NCBI GenBank assembly: GCA_039918235.1
Contig: JBDSHZ010000061.1
Location: forward strand, 1 to 7,049
DNA length: 7,049 nt
DNA from: Pseudopedobacter sp039918235
GTDB taxonomy: Bacteria; Bacteroidota; Bacteroidia; Sphingobacteriales; Sphingobacteriaceae
Direction: 5' to 3'
Under the pieces are notes generated by a model. The model was not told the origin of the DNA. It did no database searches and saw only the letters and a list, made by a program, of their open reading frames with translations. Shown one piece after another: positions 1 through 6,144 of the stretch. A program made the translations under genes and the position numbers. Position 1 is the stretch's first letter; every line of letters begins with the position of its first letter.

Positions 1-1376
1 GAGAAATTGCTTTAGACGGAAAATCCAGGGCATTTATTAATGATACTCCTGTTACTTTAAATGTATTGAAAGCTTTAGGGCAACAACTCATTGACGTACA
101 TTCACAACATGCCACCTTAGAAATCAACAACGCCGACTTTCAACTATTGGTGGTAGATTTAATGGCGCAGCATGAAGAACTGCTTACAGGCTATAAAAAA
201 CAGTATAACGACTATAAAAAGCTTCAAAAAAAATCACACCTTTTAAAAGAAGAAAGTGAACAGGCCAAAGCCGATCAGGATTATTTTCAGTTTGTATTTG
301 ATGAACTAGAAAACACAGGTTTAATAAGTGATGAACAAGAGCATCTGGAAGCAGAGCTGAATAGTTTAACACATGCAGAAGAGATTAAGAAAAATTTACT
401 GTCCGCAAATTACCTTGTGGATAGCAGTGAAGATTCTGCACTCCTCAAATTAAAAGAAGCTTTAAGTCAGGTTCAGTCTATAGAAAAATACCAACCGGAA
501 TTAATGCCATTGGCAGAGCGATTAAAAAGCACTTTGATAGAGCTAAAAGATATTGCAGGGGAATTAGACACGTTAGAACAATCTACTTCTTTTAATGAAA
601 GCCGAGCCGAAGAAATTAATGACCGTTTAAGTTTGCTATTTGCGCTGCAGAAAAAACATCGTGTGAATAGTAATCAGGAGCTGATTGCCATTAAAGATGA
701 TTTTAGCGAAAAACTGAATAAGATTCTGTTTGCTGATGAGGATTTAATTAAGATAGAAAAGGAACTTCAAAAATTGAGTATTGAACTAGCTTCAAAAGCC
801 CAAAAAATCAGTAAAAATAGGGCAAATGTTATTCCTTCTATTGAAAAACATATTTTAGAAACATTGGATCATGTGGGAATGGGCAATGCACAGCTGAAAG
901 TACAGCAAGAAGCAACGGTAGATTTTGACAAGGATGGGATTGATAAAATCAAATTCCTTTTCAACGCCAATAAAGGACATGCTTTAAACGAGTTAAATAA
1001 GGTGGCATCAGGTGGTGAGCTTTCTAGGTTAATGTTGAGCATCAAATCATTAATTGCGCAGAAAACTGCGTTGCCAACCATCATTTTTGATGAAATTGAC
1101 ACAGGAGTTTCTGGAGAAGTGGCTAACAGAGTGGGTAATATTATGCAAAAACTAGCTCATGATATGCAGGTGATAACCATTACACATTTACCTCAAATGG
1201 CCAGTAAAGGAAAAGCCCATTATTTTGTTCACAAAGTCACAAAAGATGATTTCACCTATACACAGATTAAAAAATTAAATGAAAGTGAAAGGGTAATGGA
1301 AATTGCTAAAATGCTGAGCGGCGAAAATCCAAAAGAATCGGCATTGCAAAATGCCAGAGAGCTTTTGCAAAATTAA
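1..1376 (+). CDS. recN: DNA repair protein RecN, 5'-truncated by window edge
   Basis: RecN is a cytoplasmic SMC-like ATPase that acts early in recombinational repair of double-strand breaks, holding DNA ends and sister chromatids together. The frame is open to the left edge. Codons from position 3 read EIALDGKSRAFINDTPVTL and run into LGQQLIDVHSQHATLE, a hallmark RecN stretch, so the TTG at 66 is internal and not the start. About 457 residues are visible against a usual length near 550. The N-terminal lobe with Walker A therefore lies outside the window. The middle (about 150-900) is charged and Leu/Glu/Lys-rich, as expected for the coiled-coil arms. The C-terminal ABC lobe is complete: signature SGGEL at 1008-1022, Walker B IIFDEID at 1080-1100, D-loop TGVSGE just after, and the switch histidine in ITITHLPQMAS near 1180-1205. 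The gene ends in TAA at 1374-1376, 105 nt before fabI. Identification is very secure. Whether recN and fabI share a transcript is not shown. Confidence 0.96.
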   Translation, partial: EIALDGKSRAFINDTPVTLNVLKALGQQLIDVHSQHATLEINNADFQLLVVDLMAQHEELLTGYKKQYNDYKKLQKKSHLLKEESEQAKADQDYFQFVFDELENTGLISDEQEHLEAELNSLTHAEEIKKNLLSANYLVDSSEDSALLKLKEALSQVQSIEKYQPELMPLAERLKSTLIELKDIAGELDTLEQSTSFNESRAEEINDRLSLLFALQKKHRVNSNQELIAIKDDFSEKLNKILFADEDLIKIEKELQKLSIELASKAQKISKNRANVIPSIEKHILETLDHVGMGNAQLKVQQEATVDFDKDGIDKIKFLFNANKGHALNELNKVASGGELSRLMLSIKSLIAQKTALPTIIFDEIDTGVSGEVANRVGNIMQKLAHDMQVITITHLPQMASKGKAHYFVHKVTKDDFTYTQIKKLNESERVMEIAKMLSGENPKESALQNARELLQN

Positions 1377-1388
1377 TCTGGATTAATT
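1371..1388. repeat. Small AT-only inverted repeat over the recN stop codon
   Basis: AATTAAT (1371-1377) and ATTAATT (1382-1388) flank the 4-nt spacer CTGG. The left arm contains the recN TAA. All seven pairs are A-T and no T-tract follows, so it does not look like an intrinsic terminator. It could be a weak operator-like palindrome or chance in AT-rich DNA. Confidence 0.3.
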
Positions 1389-1444
1389 CTAAAAATTTAT
1401 AACCTTTACAAAAAACAGGAACAGTATGTTAAATTTAAATGATT

Positions 1445-1452
1445 TAATATTG
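1445..1452 (+). promoter_or_regulatory. Possible fabI promoter, -7 box TAATATTG
   Basis: TAATATTG differs at one position from the Bacteroidota -7 consensus TAnnTTTG and lies 29 nt before the fabI ATG, which would give a leader of roughly 20-25 nt. No clear TTG is seen at the expected -33 distance (the region reads AACAGTATGTT), so support is weak. A 10-bp palindrome, TTAAATTTAA (1429-1438), lies just upstream. The alternative is read-through from recN, because no terminator separates the two genes. Confidence 0.28.
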
Positions 1453-1481
1453 ACTGGCTCCTAACAAAAAACACACTAACA

Positions 1482-2303
1482 ATGGCTTACAATTTATTAA
1501 AAGGAAAACGCGGCATCATTACCGGTGCATTAGACGCAAACTCAATAGCTTGGAAAGTAGCTGAAAAGGCTCATGAAGAAGGCGCTACATTTGTATTAAC
1601 CAATGCACCCATAGCCATGCGTATGGGGGAAATAAAAATTTTGGCAGATAAAACAGGGTCTCAGATTATCCCTGCTGATGCGACCAACATGGAGGAATTA
1701 ACCCATCTATTTACTGAGGCTCAGGAAATTTTAGGTGGTAAAATTGATTTTGTTTTACATTCTATTGGCATGAGTGTGAACATTAGAAAGAAAATTCCTT
1801 ATACCGAATCAAATTATGATTATTTCCAAAAAGGCATTGATGTTTCTGCATTATCCTTACATAAAATGCTGGCAGCAGCAAAAAACCTTGATGCGATTGC
1901 AGAAGGTGGAAGCGTTGTAGCATTAACCTACATGGCTGCTCAACGTACTTATCCTTTCTATACGGATATGGCTGATATTAAAGCAATGTTGGAATCTATT
2001 GCCCGTAGCTTTGGTTACCATTATGGAGTAGATAAAAAAGTAAGGATCAACACAGTATCTCAATCCCCAACCCGCACCACTGCAGGTTCAGGAATTAAAG
2101 GTTTTGATAATTTCTTTGATTTTGCAGATAAAATTGCCCCATTGGGAAATGCGGATGCTGCATCTTGTGCTGATTACTGTATTACGCTATTTTCTGATTT
2201 AACCCGCATGGTCACCATGCAGAACTTATTCCACGACGGTGGTTACTCTTCCACAGGTGTAAGTATGGATGTGATGGACAAAATTGGTGGTGGAGAGATT
2301 TAA
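1482..2303 (+). CDS. fabI: Enoyl-[acyl-carrier-protein] reductase (NADH), FabI type
   Basis: FabI catalyses the last step of each fatty-acid elongation cycle, reducing trans-2-enoyl-ACP to acyl-ACP with NAD(P)H in the cytoplasm. The protein is 273 aa, close to the family norm (about 260-275). It is an atypical short-chain dehydrogenase with the nucleotide-binding motif GIITGALDANSIAW (residues 11-24) and the cofactor/substrate segment LHSIGMS (92-98), which corresponds to HSIGFA of the E. coli enzyme. The active site is intact: Y150, Y160 and K167 lie in TYMAAQRTYPFY and DMADIK, giving the Y-x6-K spacing specific to FabI. The C-terminal stretch TMQNLFHDGGYS is typical of Bacteroidota FabI. 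The ATG at 1482 gives the expected MAYNLLKGKRG N-terminus. It has an A-rich leader and no Shine-Dalgarno sequence, as is normal in this phylum. A strong terminator follows. The family assignment is clear; NADH versus NADPH preference cannot be read from the sequence by eye. Confidence 0.97.
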   Translation: MAYNLLKGKRGIITGALDANSIAWKVAEKAHEEGATFVLTNAPIAMRMGEIKILADKTGSQIIPADATNMEELTHLFTEAQEILGGKIDFVLHSIGMSVNIRKKIPYTESNYDYFQKGIDVSALSLHKMLAAAKNLDAIAEGGSVVALTYMAAQRTYPFYTDMADIKAMLESIARSFGYHYGVDKKVRINTVSQSPTRTTAGSGIKGFDNFFDFADKIAPLGNADAASCADYCITLFSDLTRMVTMQNLFHDGGYSSTGVSMDVMDKIGGGEI

Positions 2304-2327
2304 TCCACATCCATAAAGAAATATTTT

Positions 2328-2357
2328 AAAGAGAGCGACGAAAACCGCTCTCTTTTT
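2328..2357 (+). terminator. Intrinsic terminator after fabI
   Basis: AAAGAGAGCG (2328-2337) pairs perfectly over 10 bp with CGCTCTCTTT (2346-2355) around the 8-nt loop ACGAAAAC. The 3' arm runs into TTTTTGTTTT. The seven inner pairs include four G-C pairs, and the stem plus T-tract is a textbook Rho-independent terminator. It starts 25 nt after the fabI stop and ends 22 nt before the next start codon, which makes it unusually close to the downstream gene. Confidence 0.88.
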
Positions 2358-2379
2358 GTTTTATAATTAACTTAGATAT

Positions 2380-3582
2380 ATGAAAAAATACCTCCTTCTT
2401 TATTTCTTCCTATGTTTTGCGAAAATTATTCTTGCTCAAGAAACTTTGAGCATTAGTGGAATAGTAAAAGATACAAAAGGTGAAGTGCTCCCAGGAGCAG
2501 GTATTTACGTCAGTGGCTATAAAATTGCCACCGTTACCAATAATGACGGGGCTTTTAAATTAGGCTTGAAGCCTGGGAATTACGACTTACTGGTACAGAT
2601 GATCGGATTTGAATCACAGACCAAAAATATCATCGTTTCAGATCAGTCTATCACCCTCAACATTTCTCTTAAAGAAAGTATGATTGCTTTAAATGAGGTA
2701 GTGGTAAAACCTGATCCTAACAGAGACTATTATGTTAACCTTTTTAAAGATTATTTTATTGGCACTACACCAAATGCCATGAAGTGTAAAATGCTGAACC
2801 CTTCAGTATTAAATATCGATTATGATGAAGAAAAGAAAATACTATCAGTAAACTGTAATGATTTTTTAATCATAGAGAATAAAGCACTGGGCTATAAAAT
2901 CAAATATTTAGTAAGAGATTTTCAATATAATTACAAAACAAACATTTTATATTTTGAAGGCAATCCTTATTATGAAGATCTCAAAGGTTCTAAAGCTCAG
3001 AAAAAAAGATGGGCAAAAGCCAGGCTAATTGCTTATCAAGGTTCTTCGCAACAATTCTTTCATTCGCTTTATAAAGGAAAAACTAAAGAAGACGGTTTTA
3101 TAATGTATAAACTCATAAAAAGTCTGAACCCTCAAAGACTCAATGATAGTTTGATCAATGCAAAAGTTAAGAAATTTAGCAGTGCATTAATATTAGGGAA
3201 CACAGTAAGCGATTCTCTAAATTACTGGATGAAACAAAAGAAAATGGCAAAAGAAATTTCTTTCTTAAATAAAACTGAGATTAACCCTGATACCTTAACC
3301 AGCACCTTAAATAAAAATATAAAGTTCATTAACTTCACTGATATTCTTTATGTGATTTACACTAAAGAAAAAGAAGACATTAATTTTGCCAATCAACTCA
3401 ATCTTTCTATCAGTAGGCCTTTAGATATTCCTGATTTTCAGATATCATTAATCAATGTAGAAATAAGGCCAATTTATTTCTATGAAAATGGGGGAATTTA
3501 CAATCCTAGATCAATGCTTTTTGAAGGTTATTGGGCTTGGGAAAAAGTAGCAGACAGTGTGCCGATGGATTATGTACCCTGA
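2380..3582 (+). CDS. Exported protein with carboxypeptidase-regulatory-like domain, function unknown
   Basis: The 400-aa product starts with a signal peptide: KK, then a hydrophobic core at about residues 4-18, with likely cleavage after ILA at 19. Residues about 24-100 form a carboxypeptidase-regulatory-like beta-sandwich, recognisable from SISGIVKDTKGEVLPGAGIYV, TNNDGAFKL and a GNYDLLVQMIGF core. It is followed by LNEVVVK (104-110), the junction that in SusC-type receptors precedes the TonB plug. No plug or barrel follows. Instead there is a 290-aa region with FKDYFIGTT (122-130), CKMLNPSVLNIDYD (136-149), NDFLIIENKALGYKIKYL (160-177) and a C-terminal YWAWEKVADSVPMDYVP. From memory, this combination recurs in Bacteroidota proteins annotated only as carboxypeptidase-like regulatory domain proteins. 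No catalytic residues are recognised, so peptidase activity should not be assumed. The product is probably periplasmic or outer-membrane-associated, and no lipobox cysteine is present. The ATG at 2380 is the only start giving an intact signal peptide. The gene appears full length. Confidence 0.85.
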   Translation: MKKYLLLYFFLCFAKIILAQETLSISGIVKDTKGEVLPGAGIYVSGYKIATVTNNDGAFKLGLKPGNYDLLVQMIGFESQTKNIIVSDQSITLNISLKESMIALNEVVVKPDPNRDYYVNLFKDYFIGTTPNAMKCKMLNPSVLNIDYDEEKKILSVNCNDFLIIENKALGYKIKYLVRDFQYNYKTNILYFEGNPYYEDLKGSKAQKKRWAKARLIAYQGSSQQFFHSLYKGKTKEDGFIMYKLIKSLNPQRLNDSLINAKVKKFSSALILGNTVSDSLNYWMKQKKMAKEISFLNKTEINPDTLTSTLNKNIKFINFTDILYVIYTKEKEDINFANQLNLSISRPLDIPDFQISLINVEIRPIYFYENGGIYNPRSMLFEGYWAWEKVADSVPMDYVP

Positions 3583-3639
3583 AAATAAAATTCATTCCCA
3601 CTCATTTCAAATTTTATTTATTTAATAAGCTTTTTTTTT
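3583..3639 (+). terminator. Possible weak terminator after the exported-protein gene
   Basis: AAATAAAATT (3583-3592) and AATTTTATTT (3610-3619) are perfect 10-bp inverted repeats around a 17-nt loop. A run of nine T begins 11 nt after the second arm (3631-3639). Every stem pair is A-T and the T-run is separated from the stem, so termination would be inefficient at best. This is the most terminator-like element in the 92-nt gap before the DUF2254 gene. Confidence 0.3.
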
Positions 3640-3674
3640 AAAATATATGGCACAATATTTTCTCTGAAATTGAA

Positions 3675-4901
3675 ATGTGGAGTATTATTAAATTATGGAT
3701 TAAAGACCATTATCATAAAATCTTAAATAGCATATCATTTTATCCAGCTTTAATTGGGTTACTTTTTTTGATTTTGGCTATTGTAATGATGGGTTTTGAC
3801 TTTTCTATACAAGGGAAAGATTTTAAATCACAGATTCCATGGCTCAGCATTAAAGACTCTACTACTGCTCGAAGTATCATTTCTGCGGTGGCTGCTGGCG
3901 TAATTTCTTTAGCGGTTTTTAGTTTTTCTATGGTGATGATTGTCCTCAATCAAGCCGCATCTCAAATGTCTAACCGAGTTTTGGATAAACTGATCGGGAA
4001 CCGTTTCCAACAAATTGTTTTGGGAATTTACATCGGAACCATCGTTTACTCTTTCTTTCTTTTAAGTACCATCAGAGATATTGATTCAGGTTTATACATC
4101 CCTTCTCTCAGCATTTACCTCCTCATCATCATCACTATTTTTGATCTTTTTCTATTTATTTATTTTCTTCATTACATTACCCAATCCGTAAAATATGAAG
4201 TGATCATCAAGCGGATTTACGAAAATACTTTAGAGGTGCTAGAACACAATTGTAATGTTGGTCATGAAGTAAAAACCATCGTTAACGTTGAAAGTGAGCA
4301 ACTGATTTATACGCCAACCTCAGGAATTTTTGAAACCATTGATAAACGGGAACTACTGAAGCTTTGCGATGAAAATGACATCATCATCCAGCTTTTGGTT
4401 ACTCCGGGGACTTCTTTATTAAAAGGGATGCCAATAGCAAAAATAAGTAAAGATTTAGAGGAGGATATTAAAAAGGAGATAGGCAGAACATTATTCTTAC
4501 ACAAAAGCGAATCAATTGAAGAAAATTATTTTTACGGTTTTAGACAATTAACAGAAATAGCGATGAAGGCTTTAAGCCCTGGGATTAATGACCCTGGAAC
4601 TGCCATAATTGCTTTGCGATCATTATTTGAACTTTATGCTTATAGAATTAATCATTTCCCGCTAAGTTTTATTAAAAACAAAGAGGGTCAGGCTAGAATT
4701 ATTTTGAAGAATTTAAGTTTCGATAAAATATTTGAGGATACCATTATCCCAATCTACAACTATGGGAAAAATGACAGATTAATTCAGCAGGAAATGCTTT
4801 TGCTGTTGCCTCAATTACAAAGTATTTCTCAAAATGAAAAAGTTGAAAAATTGATCAGTTTGTTAAAAGAAAAAACAAAAAATGAAGACTTTAGCTTTTA
4901 G
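3675..4901 (+). CDS. DUF2254 family predicted membrane protein
   Basis: This 408-aa integral membrane protein belongs to a family of unknown function (DUF2254). Four hydrophobic segments lie at about residues 22-43, 66-91, 112-133 and 142-167. The remaining roughly 240 residues are hydrophilic and probably form one soluble domain. Family hallmarks are visible: LNQAASQMSNRVL after the second helix (91-103), SGIFETID (216-223), a PGTSLLKGMPI turn (244-254) that resembles the biotinyl/lipoyl-like half-motif of membrane-fusion proteins, and YGFRQLTEIAMKALSPGINDPGTA (287-310), of which ALSPGINDPGTA is the diagnostic core. The length matches the family (about 400-440). The ATG at 3675 is followed by MWSIIKLWIK, a plausible cytoplasmic N-terminus; the leader is A/T-rich with no Shine-Dalgarno sequence. 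The 3' end overlaps the convergent glycosyltransferase gene by 11 nt. No transport or enzymatic role is established, and gene context gives no firm clue. Confidence 0.92.
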   Translation: MWSIIKLWIKDHYHKILNSISFYPALIGLLFLILAIVMMGFDFSIQGKDFKSQIPWLSIKDSTTARSIISAVAAGVISLAVFSFSMVMIVLNQAASQMSNRVLDKLIGNRFQQIVLGIYIGTIVYSFFLLSTIRDIDSGLYIPSLSIYLLIIITIFDLFLFIYFLHYITQSVKYEVIIKRIYENTLEVLEHNCNVGHEVKTIVNVESEQLIYTPTSGIFETIDKRELLKLCDENDIIIQLLVTPGTSLLKGMPIAKISKDLEEDIKKEIGRTLFLHKSESIEENYFYGFRQLTEIAMKALSPGINDPGTAIIALRSLFELYAYRINHFPLSFIKNKEGQARIILKNLSFDKIFEDTIIPIYNYGKNDRLIQQEMLLLLPQLQSISQNEKVEKLISLLKEKTKNEDFSF

Positions 4902-4913
4902 ATTTGTTTTTCT
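4868..4913. terminator. Possible bidirectional AT-rich terminator at the convergent gene ends
   Basis: An A-rich block (4868-4883, AGAAAAAACAAAAAAT) and a T-rich block (4902-4913, ATTTGTTTTTCT) are near-complementary with one bulged A. They enclose both stop codons of the converging genes. Transcribed from either side, the 3' arm becomes a U-rich tract, as in bidirectional terminators. The stem has only two G-C pairs, so stability is doubtful and both genes may read into each other. Confidence 0.28.
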
Positions 4914-6144
4914 CCTCAATCCATTTAGAAAGATATTTAGTGCTATTGAGGGTATGATGCTGTAATAAAGCACCTAAAAAATTCTCTTTTCTGTGTGACG
5001 CTAAATTCTTAAAAACAAATTCAATATCTTCTATCAGCCTTGGCGACCAATTCCTTTCATCATAATTCTGATTAATAATTTCCACACCATTTTGCTGAAA
5101 TTTCTTCCAAAGTGTTTCATTTTGATAAAGTTTAACAGCATCATCTGCAAAATCTTTTGGCAGGTCGGCAATAAAACCGCTCCAAGGCAAACCGTCATGC
5201 ATTCCTTCAGCACCAATATGAGTAGTCACATTAGGTGTTCCACTGCACATCGCATCAATCAGTTTTCCCTTTAATCCTGCACCAAAAATCAAAGGACTTA
5301 AGCAAACCCTCGCTTTCACCATCACATCTATCACATTTCTAACCCTTCCTTTAATCAAAAATCCTTGCTTCGGGTTGTTCAATTGATTCACTTTTTCTGA
5401 TGGATAAGCACCATAGATATGCATCTGTGCATCTGGCATCTTTTTACGGATGTGGGGCCAAATCTCATTTTTAAGAAAAATGACTGCCTGATAATTGGGT
5501 TCGTGAAGAAAATTACCAATGGTAATAAAGTTTTCCCTTTCTTCAAAACCCAACCAATTGCTTTGCGCTTCTTCATCAATTTGTTCAAGCATAAAAGGAA
5601 GGAACAGCAATAAAGATTCATCCACTTTAAACAAATCGATAAGAATTTTCATTTCAAAAGTGGAGATGATGAGCGATAGGTCACAACGGAGAATACTGGC
5701 AATTTCACGTTTTGCCACATCCTCCAATAATAAATCTTCAACTTGGAAATTAGTATGCAGCTTCCACGCTTTTTGTCTAGCAGTTCTTAAACAATGTAAA
5801 TCTTCGGTATCCAATACTTTAATGGCATCAGGCGCTTGCTCTGATATCCTCCAACCAAACTGTTCTTCTGTCATAAAGCGGTCGAAAAGCACTAAATCAG
5901 GTTTTAACCCTGTTACAAATTCATCAAAGCTATCATCGTTAAGTTTAATGCTCACTTTATCAATCTGTAGCTCGCCTAAGTCAACCATAAATTCACTATC
6001 AGATGCGGCACTGGCAAATGTTACTTTCCATTTTTTTTGTTGAAAAGAAGCAATCAATTGCATCATCCTGCTGCCTGCTGCAGACGATCTCGGCTCTGGA
6101 AAAACAGTTCCAATAATCAATACTTGCTGAATTGTTTTTCTCAT
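4891..6144 (-). CDS. GT-B fold glycosyltransferase, GT4-like (Glyco_trans_1_4 type)
   Basis: The 417-aa protein is predicted to be a cytoplasmic or membrane-peripheral sugar transferase. The N-terminal Rossmann-like half begins VLIIGTVFPEPRSSAAGSRM (residues 8-27), with GSRMMQLIASF as the acceptor-side helix. It also contains LKPDLVLFDRF (80-90) and DTEDLHCLRTAR (112-123), a D-x-x-D-x-H pattern I recall from related glycosyltransferases. The donor-binding half has ITIGNFLHEPN (207-217), ARVCLSPLIFGAGLKGKLIDAM (278-299) and GTPNVTTHIGAEG (302-314). The FGAGLKGKL...GTPNV...GAEGM pattern is characteristic of this clan. The usual E-x7-E pair is not present: alanine 289 and aspartate 297 sit at the two positions. 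The ATG directly abuts the ispE stop codon, indicating a two-gene operon with likely translational coupling. No signal peptide or membrane segment is seen. The donor, the acceptor and the polymer made cannot be told, and no other polysaccharide genes are present in the window. Confidence 0.88.
   Translation of the reverse strand: MRKTIQQVLIIGTVFPEPRSSAAGSRMMQLIASFQQKKWKVTFASAASDSEFMVDLGELQIDKVSIKLNDDSFDEFVTGLKPDLVLFDRFMTEEQFGWRISEQAPDAIKVLDTEDLHCLRTARQKAWKLHTNFQVEDLLLEDVAKREIASILRCDLSLIISTFEMKILIDLFKVDESLLLFLPFMLEQIDEEAQSNWLGFEERENFITIGNFLHEPNYQAVIFLKNEIWPHIRKKMPDAQMHIYGAYPSEKVNQLNNPKQGFLIKGRVRNVIDVMVKARVCLSPLIFGAGLKGKLIDAMCSGTPNVTTHIGAEGMHDGLPWSGFIADLPKDFADDAVKLYQNETLWKKFQQNGVEIINQNYDERNWSPRLIEDIEFVFKNLASHRKENFLGALLQHHTLNSTKYLSKWIEEKNKSKS

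Noticed and set aside
184..372. Short open frames inside other genes (for example 184-372, 869-1102, 3740-3949, 4307-4504 on the minus strand and 5092-5274 on the plus strand)
   Set aside because: They are antisense shadows of strongly identified genes, without recognisable domains or plausible start contexts.
66..1376. recN starting at the TTG at position 66
   Set aside because: The frame stays open and clearly RecN-like upstream to position 3 (KSRAFINDTPVTLNVL), so this TTG is an internal leucine codon and the true start is outside the window.
1426..1464. 12-codon reading frame (MLNLNDLILTGS) in the leader region of fabI
   Set aside because: There is no ribosome-binding evidence, no amino-acid bias suggesting attenuation and no hairpin after it. 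It spans the candidate promoter and is likely to occur by chance in AT-rich DNA.
2380..3582. Calling this gene a carboxypeptidase or a TonB-dependent receptor
   Set aside because: Only the non-catalytic regulatory-like domain is present. There is no zinc-binding peptidase motif and no plug or beta-barrel region.
3631..3661. T9 run and TATATGG/TATTTTC sequences upstream of the DUF2254 gene as a promoter
   Set aside because: Neither box fits TAnnTTTG well and no TTG lies at a proper distance. The promoter of this gene could not be assigned.
6031..6038. Run of eight A (minus strand) at codons 36-38 of the glycosyltransferase, a possible phase-variation tract
   Set aside because: An A8 run of the same length occurs in recN (226-233), a housekeeping gene, so such runs fit the base composition here. 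The gene is in frame and intact.
5519..6043. 174-codon open frame on the + strand, antisense to the glycosyltransferase gene
   Set aside because: Its product is Ser/Lys/Asn-rich with no recognisable domain, and it lies wholly inside a gene with strong family motifs. It is the complement of a well-supported coding frame.
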